Notes: generated by a model not told the origin, from the letters alone. A DNA stretch of 64,000 nucleotides from Ochotona curzoniae (GCF_017591425.1 NW_024465803.1:62001-126000); one strand, 5' to 3'. Counted from the stretch's first letter, positions 1 to 11,310 are shown. Numbers and translations: made by a program.

Positions 1-1690
1 ACTGTATCATAAAATAATAATAATAATAATAACATGTAAAAAGTTAGCTTAAAAAAAAGCCAGCAATTATCCAGGGCTATCAGGAGTAGCTTGACTTCAT
101 GTCTGCCTGTGAGATGGAGGTTTTGTCTCAGGCTTAGTTTATCCAAGTCTTTTACCATGGGTGCTATGGAGACTATCTGGCATAGAAAGGTAGGCCACCC
201 AGCCTCTATAGATTCCAGATTTTTGGACAGATAGGCCACAGGGTGCCACCAGGATCCTAACGTTTGGATGAATACCCTCTGAGCAATTCTCTTTCGTTCA
301 TCCACAAACAGATGGAAAGGTTACCTGTTGTTTATTGGTGGGCTCATGGATGATGATGATGGGTGCATTTGCTGCCCAAATAGTGGTTGATTCTGAAGTA
401 GATCCCCCCAAGTATGTTACTTGAGTTAGGCACAACTGAGCCTATTTGGCCAAGACTCAGTATCCAGAGTCTGTAGGTGGCCCAGTAAGTCCTTGGTGGC
501 TTCAAGACAGTCTGCATGAGAAGCAGCTGCAAGGAAGAGATCATCAATATACTGTAAAATCATTACTTGGGGTTGTTGATGGCAGTGGGCAACAAGGTCC
601 CAATGAAAGGGTCCATCAAAGAGCATGGATGATTTTTTGAATCCTTGTGAGAGCTGAGTCCAAGTGAGCTGTTCAGCCTTACCATTCTCTGGGTCTGCTC
701 ACTTGAAAGTGAAAATTTGTTGGCTCTGGGTTGCCAGAGGGATGGTGATAAAGGCATCCTTAAAATCAAACACAGTGGGCCCGGCGCGATGGCGCAGTGG
801 GCAAGGTCCTCGCCTTGCACGCCCAGGATCCCATATGGGTGCCGGTTCTAATCCCGGCAGCCCCGCTTCCCATCCAGCTCCCTGCCTGTGGCCTGGAAAA
901 GCATTCGAGGATGGCCCAAAGCTTTGGGACCCTGCACCCACGCGGGAGACCCAGAAGAGGCTCCTGGCTTCGGACCAGCATAGCATCGGCCATTGCGCTC
1001 ACTTGGGGAGTGAATCATCGGACGGAAGATCTTCCTCTCTGTCTCTCCTCTCTGTATAGCTGTCTTTCCAATAAAAAGAAAAATAAATCTTAAAAAAAAT
1101 TCAAACACTGTAAAAGAAATGCAGTCTGGAGGCAGGAGACTAAGGAGAGTATAAGAGTTGGGCACAGTGGGATGATGGCTGTAACTCTGATGTTTACCTC
1201 CTTCAGATTTTGAACTGGTTGGTAATCCTGGGAATTGGGTTTGCATACAAGAGAGAAGTATCCCATGGTGTCATACAGGGAATTAAAATGCCAGAATCCA
1301 ACAGTCTTTTGATATGCACAGTTTCCTCTCTTGACTTAGATGCCAAATATTGTTAGACTTGGAAATGGTCAGATGCTAAACCAGGAGGGTTAGATTCATC
1401 CAAAACTCTAGGAAAAGGCTCCTATAACTGTGGGAGTTTCCTGGTTTTGTTCCCAAGATTTAAGTTGTGCTTCTAGGCCATCTGATACTCCTCCCCTAAC
1501 AGCATAGTGTTCATAATTTTTGTGGGATCATTTAACTTAATTTGTAAAGAACGTCCTGCCCCTTAAGCATGGGTTGTGGGCACTGAGGCACTATTTGGAA
1601 GGGGTGAGTCACAAATCAACAGTGTGATCAGTAGTCCAATCACATATGTGAGACCCTGTAGCTCTTTGTATAACAGTTGTATTTACTTGG
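1..1690 (-). pseudogene. ERV pro-pol relic (protease, reverse transcriptase, connection domain)
   Basis: Degenerate pol of the class I provirus. The RT polymerase motif YIDD (bases 540-551, in the context LQYIDDLFLAA) is intact. Upstream blocks HPTVPNSYTLLS (around 1160) and FDFKDAF (around 760) correspond to the RT fingers and palm; between them sits a SINE. At 40-320 the minus strand reads HLFVDERKRIAQRV and WHPVAYLSKNLESIEAGWP, typical of the gammaretroviral connection/RNase H boundary. Protease-like sequence lies near 1500-1690 with stops. Frame changes at about 400 and in the 1250-1450 stretch mean no functional product. Family call is from established gammaretroviral pol structure; position and breaks are read directly. 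Confidence 0.9.
777..1100 (+). mobile_element. Lagomorph C-type SINE, young, inside ERV pol
   Basis: Nearly consensus full-length copy: CG-rich head, B-box-like GGTTCTAATCC, AATAAATCTT tail. It is flanked by an 11-bp target-site duplication, TCAAACACAGT at 766-776 and TCAAACACTGT at 1101-1111, so its insertion into the ERV reverse transcriptase is exact and later than the provirus. Confidence 0.97.
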
Positions 1691-1819
1691 GTGGGACCTT
1701 GGTCCTGTTTCAGTACTGAAAAATCTGCACTGATATCAATTAGAAAGTCAGTCTTTTTGCCCCCAACAGATAAGGTTACCAGAGCCTTGGAAGGGGCTTT
1801 AGAGCCTAGGCCCCATCAC

Positions 1820-2790
1820 TCGGTGTTGATATGGAGAACCTTTGTCTTTTTTGTGCTTCTGAGGACATTCAGTTCTCCAAGTCTCCTCATGTCTACAGTA
1901 GGCACATTGGTTTCGTTTTAGAAATGGCTGAGGCTTATACGACTCTCTGTCCAAGGGTAGGGGAACTTCAACACCCTTGAGATCCATGAGTAGGCAGTTG
2001 TCTCAATGCAGCAATTATTGCCCTGAATAATTTCCTAGTTTGTTTAATCATATGAGGAATCCCAATGATTAAACACTTTTTGGGCTATTCCGACCAATTC
2101 TGTAAGGTTTTTGATTCAAAACCATCTATCTTTTCAATCTTTTTCTAATATCTGGAGTAACCTGCATCATAATTCCTATGTTTCAAGCCTGTCTGTTTTC
2201 AGGTGCCTCAGTAGTAATAGGAGTAAAATTACACTGAGCATTGAAAATCCTATCAAGGGTTGTTGCAGGCGATGCCAAGGGACTTTGAATAATCTCACTT
2301 GCCTCTGATAAATTTGTAGCCCATTGTGCTGCCCTATGGAGATCACTCAGGACAGTCTCGCAAAAAAAAAAAAAAGAGATAAATGATTCCCTACATTCAG
2401 AATTATTTTGGGCCCAATCGGGTGAGCGAAGAGCACAGCATGCTGTACGGTCTGGGGGTCATTTGTTTGTTCGCCATTTGCTTTGGGCACTAATTTCCAG
2501 GCTTCACAGAGAATTGTGTTGCACTTCACAGTAGTGAAGGGTGCCTGAAGCAGCTGCTCATGGTCATTCCAAGTGGGCAGATGGGTCAGGAAGATGGTCT
2601 CCAGGAGATAAACAAGAGCTATTGGCTTCTGCAAAAAAGAAGGATTTTGTTTTTTTTTTTTCCAGTCATAAAGATCATTGGTAGAAAAGGGGACATAAAC
2701 CAGAAATGGAAGGGGGCTAGAAGAGAATGGTTTAGCACAGAATTGGGGGTGTCCCATGTGTGAAGTGGGCCATCTGACCAGTGAAGACAA
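1820..2790 (-). pseudogene. ERV gag relic (capsid and nucleocapsid)
   Basis: The capsid N-terminus begins near 2700 with YVPFSTNDLYDWKK and continues with FLTHLPTWNDHEQLL, characteristic of gammaretroviral CA. A further CA stretch (VTPDIRKRL) lies near 2150. The nucleocapsid knuckle is at about 1865-1906 and reads CAYCRHEETWRTEC; the two leading cysteines and the final cysteine are kept, but the histidine is replaced by threonine. Several stops and a run of A/T at 2360 disrupt the frame. The sequence upstream of CA (2790-3065) is proline/serine-rich in translation and could be p12/MA, but I cannot align it confidently. Confidence 0.88.
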
Positions 2791-3099
2791 CCTGTGGAAG
2801 ACACACATATATCAGAAGCTTTTTTGTGTCTTGGATTGCTTGAGTAGAAAGCAAAGGCAGGGACCACAGAGTAAAACAGGAAACCACCCACATGGGAGCT
2901 GGATCCATACCAGGAAGACCACAGCCAAGATTGGTGGGGTAGGGTGGTGGAATAAGGAAGGAGGAGGGGAAGGAGGGAAACATTGATGACCTTGGAAGAC
3001 TCCAGTCCCTGATCCAGGGATGAGAGGGCTGAAAGCAGGATCCAACACAGAAGACATAGCCCTTGGCTTGGCCTTGGAATAGCAGGTGTGGTGGGCATA

Positions 3100-3192
3100 G
3101 GAAGTGGTAATGTGTATGTGTTTGTGTGTGTGTGTGTGTGTGTGTGAAAGGAGAGAGAGAGATGAGACATAGACAGAGAGAGAGAGAGAGAT
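3100..3192. repeat. (TG)n followed by (GA)n microsatellite
   Basis: A TG run at about 3123-3146 followed by GA-rich sequence to 3192. It separates the ERV gag edge from a kinase pseudogene fragment. Confidence 0.97.
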
Positions 3193-3199
3193 AACACTC

Positions 3200-3412
3200 A
3201 GGGTAACAAAATGATTATCAACAGTTTCAAAACCTTGGGGATATACAGCAAAATATTGGTGTCATTAACATCATCAATGAGAAAGTGGTTGCAAAAATTC
3301 CTAATCCAGTTTAAAAACAGAAGATAAAATGAAAGTTAAGATTCTAGAGAATCTTCATGGTGGAATAAACATTAAACTGATTGACATGGTAAGGAACCTC
3401 AGTCAAAGACAC
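3200..3412 (+). pseudogene. CSNK2A1P: Casein kinase II alpha (CSNK2A1-like) retro-pseudogene fragment
   Basis: Nucleotide-level resemblance to the part of CSNK2A1 coding for the kinase N-lobe. Translation in shifting frames gives QNDYQQFQNLG (known protein NQDDYQLVRKLG), then INIINEKVVAKIPNPV (INITNNEKVVVKILKPV), a lysine-rich stretch, and LENLHGG. It spans the start of the glycine loop, the catalytic-lysine VVAK motif (AK retained) and the segment that follows. No intron is seen across this span. Stops and indels abolish coding. The fragment is bounded by a simple repeat on the left and a SINE on the right, so both ends of the gene are missing. Identification is from memory of the human protein. 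Confidence 0.8.
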
Positions 3413-3427
3413 CTAGAGGCTAAATGC

Positions 3428-3725
3428 TAGTCTGGTTTGTCTGGGATTCAATATGCATGCCAGCTAGTGTCCCAGCAGCCCCACTTCCATTCGTGCTTCA
3501 TGTTTGTGGCCTGGGAAAACAATAGAGGAGAGGCCAAAGCCTTGAAACTCTGCCCCCTTGTGGGAGACCTGGGGAAGGTTACTGGCTCCTGGGTTCTGCC
3601 TCAGATCAGCTCAGGTTTGGGTGTTGCTGCCACTTGTGGAGTGAATCAGTGGATGGAAGATCTTTCTATCTATCTCTCTTTCTGTTTGTAGATTTGAATT
3701 TTCAATAAAAGCAAAATAAATAAAG
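3428..3725 (+). mobile_element. C-type SINE, diverged
   Basis: Recognisable middle (GTGGCCTGGGAAAAC, TGTGGGAGACCTGGGGAAGG) and tail ending in AATAAA-type A-rich sequence; 5' head eroded. Confidence 0.85.
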
Positions 3726-4935
3726 AAAAACCACCTGTAATGTCACTGGGATTCACCCATAATACACACACACACAGACACATTTATGTATACACACACA
3801 TTCTCCCTCTCTCTATATACATAACCTATATATAAAATATATACAATAGTGTAGATTTTAATATAAACATGAATACAGATTATGTGGGTTATATAAAATA
3901 TTGATTATATTTTACTTATAATAGAAATATATTATTTTACATTATGTATATGTAATACCCAAATATATAAACATATATTTATTTATTTACTAGACTGACA
4001 GATAAGAAGGCACTTTGATCCAAACGGCTTGACTGGAATGGGAGAACAGTTACTTGTATCTCTTCCCTGCTGTAGATGTGCACATCACAGAGATCCAGAC
4101 TGGACAGCACCAAGTGGCCCATCAGGCTCTGTGTTGGCCCTTCTCGCACTGGCACAGCACTTCCCACCATGACTGGAGACTTCAACACAAGTGCTAATAC
4201 ATCATCTTCTGTGCAATCGCTTCTGAGTCTTCACTAATCCTGCACCAGCCTCACCACCACAGCTGGTGTGCTCCTATAATTCCTTAAGGCTGACTGTATA
4301 GCTGCATTACCATCTTGTGGCCACTGTATGCCACAGCAAGGAGGAAGAGGAGGGAGAGAATCTCAGACTGTGGCAAATCACTTAATCAGCAAAGTATCTG
4401 ATGTTACAATACACTGTACTCTAGGCAGGCATCAGGCTCCACTCCCTCAGTGAAGAAAACTGTAATGAACTCAGCTGCACACTCTAAGGCCTGGACTTGA
4501 CAAAAAAAGCAAACCTAACTCCTTAAACTGGTTGAGGAGGAGACAAGAGACAACTATTTAACAGGACCACTGCTGCTACAGGGTTCCTGTCAGAAGTCAG
4601 AGAGGACTTCGCATGTTTGCTTTCATAAACCCAATCTTTTCAAAACTTCTGCATGTGCAGAATAAGTTAGGCTCCACTTCCTCCTGCTCCAGAGAAAAAC
4701 TAAACCAAGGGGAGGGACAAAGGTTTCAGTTAGGTACCCTGAGGTTCAAATTCCCAGCTCTAACAATGTACAAGCTAAATAAATTTTCTAGTTTACTAGG
4801 CAATTCTGTTTCTTTAATTATAAATTAGGGGTGCCATCAAATATTTCAGTGGGTATTGACAGAGTTATCTAAATAGCACTAATTGAGTATTTGGCCTGCT
4901 GCCTGATTTGCAATAAGTCCCTTTTCATCTAATTT
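3726..4935. other. No gene seen; AT/CA-rich then unassigned sequence
   Basis: 3760-3990 is AT-rich with short CA and TA runs. 3990-4935 is ordinary-looking sequence; I found no coding signature or known repeat I could support. A short GACTGGAGACTTCAACACAA at about 4170 resembles an L1 ORF2 phrase, but nothing around it agrees. Confidence 0.5.
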
Positions 4936-5268
4936 ATTCTGTGTGCTTCCAGGGACAGGCACTGTGCACACCAGATAATGCTGTTGGCTGCTTGTGGCAC
5001 CACTTCCCATATGAGCACCTGTTCAAATCTTGGATGGTCCACATCTGATGCAGCCCTCTGCTGATGTTCCTGAGAAAGCAGTGGAGAATATTCAAGAGCT
5101 TGGCCCCTGCACCCATGTGGAAGGCCCAGAAGAAGCTCCTGATTCTTGGTGCTGCACCAGGCCTGCTTCATACATTGCAGATATGTGGGGAATGAATCAG
5201 CATATGGAAGACACCTTTCTTTATCCTTTCTTCTATTTTTCAAGTACAAAATAAATTTGAATTTTTTA
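4936..5268 (+). mobile_element. C-type SINE, old
   Basis: Weak but collinear match: CTTCCCATATGAGCACC, GAAAGCAGTGGAGAATATTC, CCCTGCACCCATGTGG, GAAGCTCCTG, and a short AAATAAATTT tail. Confidence 0.75.
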
Positions 5269-5895
5269 AAACATTCAAATCATGTAAGCTATATTTTGAA
5301 CAAATGCCTCTCTTAGAAAAATTGAAATCCATGTAGTATTTCATAATGCCCAATTCCTCAAAATTTTGGGGACTCCTCATATGTATAAATTTAAAGTGCA
5401 AAATAAACTTATAATCACCTTCACAAACACTGTTGAAGTATCCACCTATACTACTTTTGTTGAGCAGGAGCTAAGGAAAATTGACATATTCCCAGGTCCA
5501 AAGTCTTAGGGATCACTTCTACTATTAAGAACTCACATGACTGGGCTCTAAGCATGTGGCCTGCTGCCTCTTAGGAAGACAGGCTTTTGAAATCCACCTA
5601 TTCTTCCTGCCTTTCTTGTTTTTAAATGTCCATTGTTCTGCACAGAGACAAATAGGATAAAAAACTCTAGCAAGGAAATCATTCATTCATCCATTCCACT
5701 GCATGAACTGGCATCTCCTCTACATGGCAGGCACTGTTACTAAATGCAAAAAATGTAAACCTCAGGCATAGCCAGCTTTTAGTCTAGACACCTTGTATCT
5801 GAACTTCAGAATGTTGATCATACACTGGTATTTCACAAACGTGCAAGCGTTGGAAAACTAATTTAGTTAAATTCTCACTATCAGGAATTTACATC
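5269..5895. other. No gene seen
   Basis: Unassigned, no ORF with protein-like features and no clear repeat. Confidence 0.5.
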
Positions 5896-6208
5896 TGGGC
5901 CTGGCAGGATAGTGTAATGGTTAAGGTCCTCACCTTGAATATGCCAGGACCCCATATGGGTGATGGTTCTGATCTTGGCAGCTCCACTTCTCTTTCAGCT
6001 CCCTGCTTGAGTCCTGGGAAAGCATTCGAAGATGGTCCAAAACCTTGGGACCCTGCACCCTTGTGGGAGACCCAGAAAGAAATTCCTGGCTCCTGGTTTC
6101 AGGTCAGTGCAACACCAGCCCAATGGCAACTTATGGGGTGAATCTTTAGATGGAAGATCTTCCTCTCTGTACATCTGCCTTTCCAATAAAATCAATGTTT
6201 TTTTTTAA
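5896..6208 (+). mobile_element. C-type SINE
   Basis: Head GGGCCTGGCAGGATAGTG, CCCATATGGG box, CCAGCTCCCTG-type centre and AATAAAATC tail in order. Confidence 0.92.
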
Positions 6209-6365
6209 ATAATTTACATCTTTTAAGAAAAGTGTAAATCCTTGAACAAAAATATTTGAAATGAGTTTGCAGAAAGTCAAGAAACAAGGAATTTTATCAT
6301 TTACCATCTGGGTATGTGACCCAAAAGGTCAGTTGTTCTGTGTCTTAGTTTCTTCATTTGAACTG

Positions 6366-6367
<2 letters not shown>

Positions 6368-6409
<42 letters not shown>
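6368..6409. repeat. (CA)n microsatellite
   Basis: Uninterrupted CA dinucleotide run of about 21 units. Confidence 0.98.
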
Positions 6410-6413
<4 letters not shown>

Positions 6414-6589
6414 AATAACAGTCACACAATATTTATCAGGTCTATTAACCTTTCAGATTTAAGATCAAATTCATGAAATATGAATTCACTTAACAGTTAA
6501 CTAAATCTAGTCTACGCAAGTTAAAGAAAAACTTTTAAAAAGAGATTCAGAAAGACAGTATCCCTGCCAATGTGAAGCTTGCATCTATT

Positions 6590-6905
6590 TTTTAAAGCTT
6601 TATTTATTTTTTATTGCAAAGTCAGATATATAGAGAACAAGATCTTCCCCATCTGATGATTCACTCCCCAAGTGCCTGCAACAGCCAGCGCTGAGCTGCT
6701 CTGAAGCCAGGAGCCAGGAACCTCCTTCAGGTCTCCCATGCAGGTGCAGGGTCCCAAGGCTTTGGGCCATCCTCAACTGCTTTCCCAGGCCACAAGCAGG
6801 GAACTGGATGGCAAGAGGGGTTGCCAATATTAGGACCAGTGCCCATATGAGATCCTAGTGTGTTCAAGGTGAAGTCTTTAGCTACTAGGTCAGCACACTG
6901 GGCCT
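6590..6905 (-). mobile_element. C-type SINE
   Basis: Reverse-complement copy (TTATTGCAAAGTCAGATAT at the left, GGGCC head at the right). Target duplication AAGCTTGCATCT at 6575-6586 and AAACTTGCATCT at 6907-6918. Confidence 0.93.
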
Positions 6906-6918
6906 GAAACTTGCATCT

Positions 6919-7313
6919 TAGTGAAGACTCCAGGTAGCAAACAATCCACCACGTAAACAAGAGATACATCAAATGGTCCAGAAAGTAATCAGACAGCACT
7001 TCTGAGAGCAATTTGTAAAAACACAGGCAAGCTGAAGGAAAGTGCACAAGACAGCATGTTCAAGTCCAGGTCTCCATCTACCTCCCCATCCCCCAAATTA
7101 ACTTATTTTCTAAATGAACAAGAACACATGTACAAGATGTTTAATGTAGCAATGATCACCTTGGTCATATGCTTATATAATATATTAGAAATAGCAACTG
7201 CATTGTACCACATCAGGGGACAACACTCACATTACACTCAAATCAGTTAAAATAAATGGAATGTGCCAGCTTTATTATGGGGAAATCTCAAAACTACAAT
7301 TATTAAGATGGCA
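6919..7313. other. No gene seen
   Basis: Short spacer between SINEs; nothing recognisable on either strand. Confidence 0.5.
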
Positions 7314-7654
7314 AGGGGCCTGGCACCATGGCCTAGCAATTAAAGCCCTCACCTTGAACGCACCAGGATCCCATATGGACTTGGTTCTAATTCTGGTGAC
7401 CCTGCTTCCCATCCAGCTCCCTGCTTGTGGCCTGGGAAAGAATTTGAGGATGGCCCAAAGCCTTGGGACCCTGCACCCGTTTGGGGGACCTGGAAGAATC
7501 TTTGGGTCTTGGCTTTGGATCAGTGCAGCACCGGTCATTGTGGTCACTTGGGGAGTGAATCATCAGAGGAAAGATATTTCTCTCTGTCTCTCCTCATCTC
7601 TGTATATATCTCACTTGGCAATAAAAATAAATAAATCTTAAAAAAAAAAAAAAA
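7314..7654 (+). mobile_element. C-type SINE
   Basis: Full-length with CCCATATGG, CTTCCCATCCAGCTCCCTG and a long A tail after AAATAAATCTT. Confidence 0.94.
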
Positions 7655-7684
7655 GAGTGTGCGAGAGAGAGACAAGGAAGCAAA

Positions 7685-7976
7685 GCACCTAGCATGGTAG
7701 CCTAGTGGCTGGAGTCCTCATCTCAAATGCATTGGGATCCCATATGGGCCCCTCTGCTAATCCTATCAGTCCTGCTTCCTAGTGAGCCAACTGCTTCTGG
7801 CCTGGGAAAGCAGTTGAGAATGGACCGACGTTTTGGGATCCTGCACTCATGTGGGAGACTTGAAGAGGTTCTGGTCTCCTGGATTCACATTAGCTCAGCT
7901 CCAGTCTTTGCAGCTGCTTGGGGAATCAATCAATGGATGGAAAATCTTCCTCTCTGTCTCTCTTCCTCTCTCTCTG

Positions 7977-8029
<53 letters not shown>

Positions 8030-8092
8030 TGTACATATATATACATATGTATATATGTATATATATGTACAATAAAAGTAAATCTTAAAAAT
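7685..8092 (+). mobile_element. C-type SINE with expanded (TC)n(TA)n tail
   Basis: Diverged SINE whose CTCTCT tract has grown into a TC run (about 7949-7998) and a TA/TACA run (about 7998-8070) before the AATAAAAGTAAATCTT tail. This is microsatellite birth inside a SINE tail. Confidence 0.88.
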
Positions 8093-8721
8093 GCAAGGCA
8101 TGGTCAGTTACACCACCATCTGTGATGTTGTTTGCCCATACTAAGTGCTGGTTCAGGTAACAGCTGCTCCATTTTCTTTCTTTTTTTTAAAATTTTATTT
8201 CTTTTAATTAGGCTTTTATGATACAATTCCATAGCCACTGAGATTTCCCTTATCCCTTCCCCAATTCCTTCCTCTTTCACTGAGTTCTCCCATATAATTG
8301 CCACACTATAGTTCTTCCTACAGAGTCATATGTTCATCATTGTGGGCATGAACTATGGAAGAGAATTGAACATCTTATTGTCAAGATATAGTAAACAGTT
8401 TCATTGGGAGTCCATCTTTGTCTGGAAGTAGAGATGCATACTTTATTGTATCCTCACATCTGAATATAATAATCTCCATTACACAGTTATTATACATCCC
8501 CTTAAATGAAAAGCCACAAAACAAAATCAAGCACAGGCAGAAAAAGAAATTACCAGCACCATGAGGTTAAATACCATGTTACTGAATGACTAATGTGTCA
8601 CTGAAGAAATGAAAATCAAGAACCTTCTTGAAGAAAATGATACTACTGTATGATTTATGTGTCTTTGAAAAAATTTAATTAAAAAAATGTTTTGAAGAGA
8701 TGAAACTAACAAAAAAAAATC

Positions 8722-8892
8722 CATGTGATATAATTTCTGTTGATACTTATTGGTGAAATGTGTTTCCTGTAGGCAAATAATAGATGTTTTTTGTTGTTTA
8801 ATCCAGTCTACTAATCTGTGATATTTGATTGGTGAGTTTAAGCCATTTACATTCATGGTTAATATGAATGGGTGGTAATTTGGCCCTGTCAT
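8722..8892 (-). pseudogene. L1 ORF2 N-terminal stub (endonuclease start)
   Basis: Starts MTGPNYHPFILTMNVNGLNS and continues with CLQETHFTNKYQQKL, the conserved beginning of the L1 ORF2 apurinic endonuclease domain (the NVNGLNS and QETH motifs are visible). Homology stops after about 57 codons; the remaining codons of the open frame are read-through into the deleted junction. No endonuclease active centre beyond the first motifs, and no reverse transcriptase. Confidence 0.92.
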
Positions 8893-9139
8893 TTGGCAGT
8901 GGGTTGTTCATTGATTTAGCCTTCTGTTACTATTTTACTGTAATGTTCTTCACATTTGCCTTTGTTTTGGTGGATGCTATTCTTTTTCTCTGTCAAGAGA
9001 ACATCTTTTTGTATCATTAGTAGGACAAGTTTGGAAGAGGCATATTCTTTTTAACTTTTCTTAACTGTGGAAGAAATTTATTTCATTTTCAAACACAAAG
9101 GCAAGTTTTGCTGGATACGTTTTTCCTGTGCTGACAATT

Positions 9140-9906
9140 GTTTCATTTAAAATCTGGAATATGTTGATCCATTCTCTTCTTGCCTATAGAGTGTCCTGGG
9201 AGTGTAACTGGCCTTCCTTTATATGTCAGTTGCTTTTTTTTTTCTTGTGCACATTTCAGGATCTTTTTCTTTATGTTCAATTGAGGAGAGCTTGATGACC
9301 ATGTGTCTTGGTGAAGATTGTTTTTGGTCAACCCTGTTGGGAATTCTGTGCCCCTCCTGGATGTTGTTTCCCAATTCTTTTTTAGATTTGGGAAAATTTC
9401 CCTTATTACATTAAATGACTTCGTATTCTTTCTGTGCCTTCTGGGACTCCCATAACTCTTACATGTGGCCTTTTAATACTGTCTTTCAATTCTTGCATAC
9501 TTTTTTCAGTCTGATCCAGCTCTTCTTCCAGCTTTTTGATTGTTTGCCTTTGGTGACAGGGAATATCCTCTAATTTTGAGATTCTTTCTTCTGCAACCTT
9601 CATTGTCTTTTGGAGACTCCCCAGTGTACTTTTAATTTACTCCACTGTATTCTTCATTTCTGATATGTGAGTTTTCATTTGATTCATTTCCAGTGTGACA
9701 TATTCCTTAAGTTCCTTGAATGCTTGCTTTACGTGCTTTTCAGTGTTGATAAGAAGCTTTGTAACAAGTGTTTTGAATTCTGTATCCCCCATTTTCTTGA
9801 TGTCTTCCTCAGTTAACTCTGAGGTTGGCACAGGATTTTGTTCCTTTGCATGGGAGTCTTCAGTAATATTCATTGTGCCTTTGTCTCTTCTTTTGCTCTT
9901 GGTCAT
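9140..9906 (-). pseudogene. L1 ORF1 relic (RNA-binding chaperone protein)
   Basis: Begins MTKSKRRDKGTMN and runs through a coiled-coil heptad region (KKLEEELDQTEKSMQELKDS), an RRM-like motif (RVMGVPEGTER) and the C-terminal domain (ILKCAQEKKQLTYKGRPVTL with one residue duplicated). A stop near 9637, a frame change around 9400 and other lesions divide it into three open pieces. ORF1 protein normally trimerises through the coiled coil and coats L1 RNA. The lysine-rich start here is shared with the second L1 at 20687. Confidence 0.9.
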
Positions 9907-11310
9907 TGTACTTCTGGTTAGCAGATTCTTCTCCATGGGGCAGGTTTCTAAGCTCTGACACACATATGCCTACAGTTCAATTTTCCTTATTGTGGATGGT
10001 ACACAGCTCTTTGTTTGCCGTTACTTGTGCCAATCCTTCCACCAAGTTCCAGGTCTGGGTTCTTATGTTAGACTTCTACCATGGTCTCCATACCCCCAGC
10101 TCCTGGATCACCAATCTCCACCTCCTGTGATACTGTGGAGAGGCTGCACTATTGTCTGTACAAGTTTTCTCCCACTTCTGTTTGGAGTAGGTCACAGGAT
10201 TAAGGAGACACCAGGTGTCCTATCTTACTGGTTGTTGTTGGTGTTGAACATACGAAACCTGTTGGCTGTTACTTCTGAGGGCACACAGATCTATTTTGAC
10301 TTGTACAATGCCATAATTGGTATTATTTTCCCTGTGGGACCAGTACAATGCAATGAGCTCAGTGAGCTCTCACTGAGCTCAGCACATGTGTACCTTCACT
10401 ATTGTCCCCTCTATCTCAAAGTTTTTCCACAATGTACAAAATAGCACGTGATATGCCACTATTAGTGTTCTTGATCTGCTGGCCATCAGATCTGAGTGTT
10501 ACCTGGACCTATCTTGGGTAGAACTTGTAGAGGATGCCACATTGTAGAAGTTCACTGAGTCAGAAATGAGTACACTCCCAGCTCACTGAATGTGCAGTTC
10601 TGTCCATAGCCCTTGCCTCCATAAATAAAATGATGCCTGATACTGCTCTAAGGGGAAGACTGGGTTGCGAAATTCACCCTATTCCTGCAATGACAGCCTG
10701 GGATCTACTGCTGCGTCTCTGCCCCTAGTCAAATCCAACAGACCAGCAGGATGGTCAGTTCTTTTTCTTGGTTCACTTCTTGGGCTCCCAGTGAAAGCCC
10801 CTTCCCAACTGGTTGCTGGTGTAGTTCTGGCTGCTGGTGTGATTCAGATAGTTCACCTGCTTCCTGAATAAACTTTGCTGCTTAGCAGACTAGTCTGGGC
10901 TGCACTTCTTGGAGAGAGTCTCAGCTTGGATGCAAAACTCTAATGGAGAACTAGGATCAAGTTGGCTCCTTAGATATCCTTAGAGAAGGAGAAGTGAAAT
11001 GCTTTCAAAGTACCAGTGTTAAAATGCCCTAGGCTTCACTACATTTTCAGCAGATTTGCACGCTCCCAATCAGGGGGCACCCAGTCCCATACACTCATGA
11101 TCTACTGTTTCCATGGAGGCTGAACATGCTCCCTGTCAGGACATGTGTGGTGAGAAAAATCACAAAAAGCAGAACTTAAGCCACTCACTACCTGCCTTGA
11201 ACAGGCTGAGGAGCCTGTTTCACCATGGCTTTTCTAGAATCCTGAGGCTGCAGAATTCTGGGTTGTTATGAACAAGCAGCTGCTGATTTGAGTTTGTATG
11301 GCCACAGAGC

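Larger units (their letters stand above)
1..3065 (-). mobile_element. Class I (gammaretrovirus-like) endogenous retrovirus, 5' half
   Basis: On the minus strand, reading right to left, there are recognisable gag capsid, a nucleocapsid zinc knuckle, protease-like sequence, reverse transcriptase and the start of the RT connection/RNase H region, which runs off the window at base 1. The order and motifs match gammaretroviruses. Many stops and frameshifts make it a dead copy. No LTR is visible; the right edge near 3065 is set only by where gag-like sequence fades into a TG/GA repeat. A young SINE interrupts the RT gene at 777-1100. Confidence 0.9.
8165..11310 (-). mobile_element. L1 element with most of ORF2 deleted
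   Basis: Minus-strand L1 read from right to left: 5' UTR (about 11310-9907), ORF1 (9906-9140), intergenic, the first ~57 codons of ORF2 (8892-8722), then a jump straight into 3' UTR-like sequence ending in an A-rich tail (T-rich at 8165-8200). The 3' part is similar to copies at 27.8-28.15 kb and 63.9 kb. About 3.6 kb of ORF2 expected in a full L1 is absent, so this is an internally deleted copy. The upstream limit is approximate. Confidence 0.85.

Noticed and set aside
777..1000. tRNA gene
   Set aside because: The B-box-like GGTTCTAATCC is part of the tRNA-derived SINE; no cloverleaf or anticodon arm of a real tRNA is present.
664..1246. Several 80-130-codon open frames on both strands
   Set aside because: They read through the SINE at 777-1100; the same peptide phrases recur wherever this SINE occurs.
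2619..3197. 192-codon minus-strand open frame
   Set aside because: Starts in the GA/TG microsatellite and overlaps ERV gag in a different frame.
4140..4200. L1 endonuclease fragment
   Set aside because: Only a single short phrase agrees; the flanking translation does not.
6368..6409. Possible CRISPR-like or regulatory array
   Set aside because: Simple CA microsatellite; no repeat-spacer structure exists anywhere in the window.
7833..8101. Open frames with long Ser-Leu or Ile-Tyr runs
   Set aside because: Translations of the TC/TA expansion in a SINE tail.
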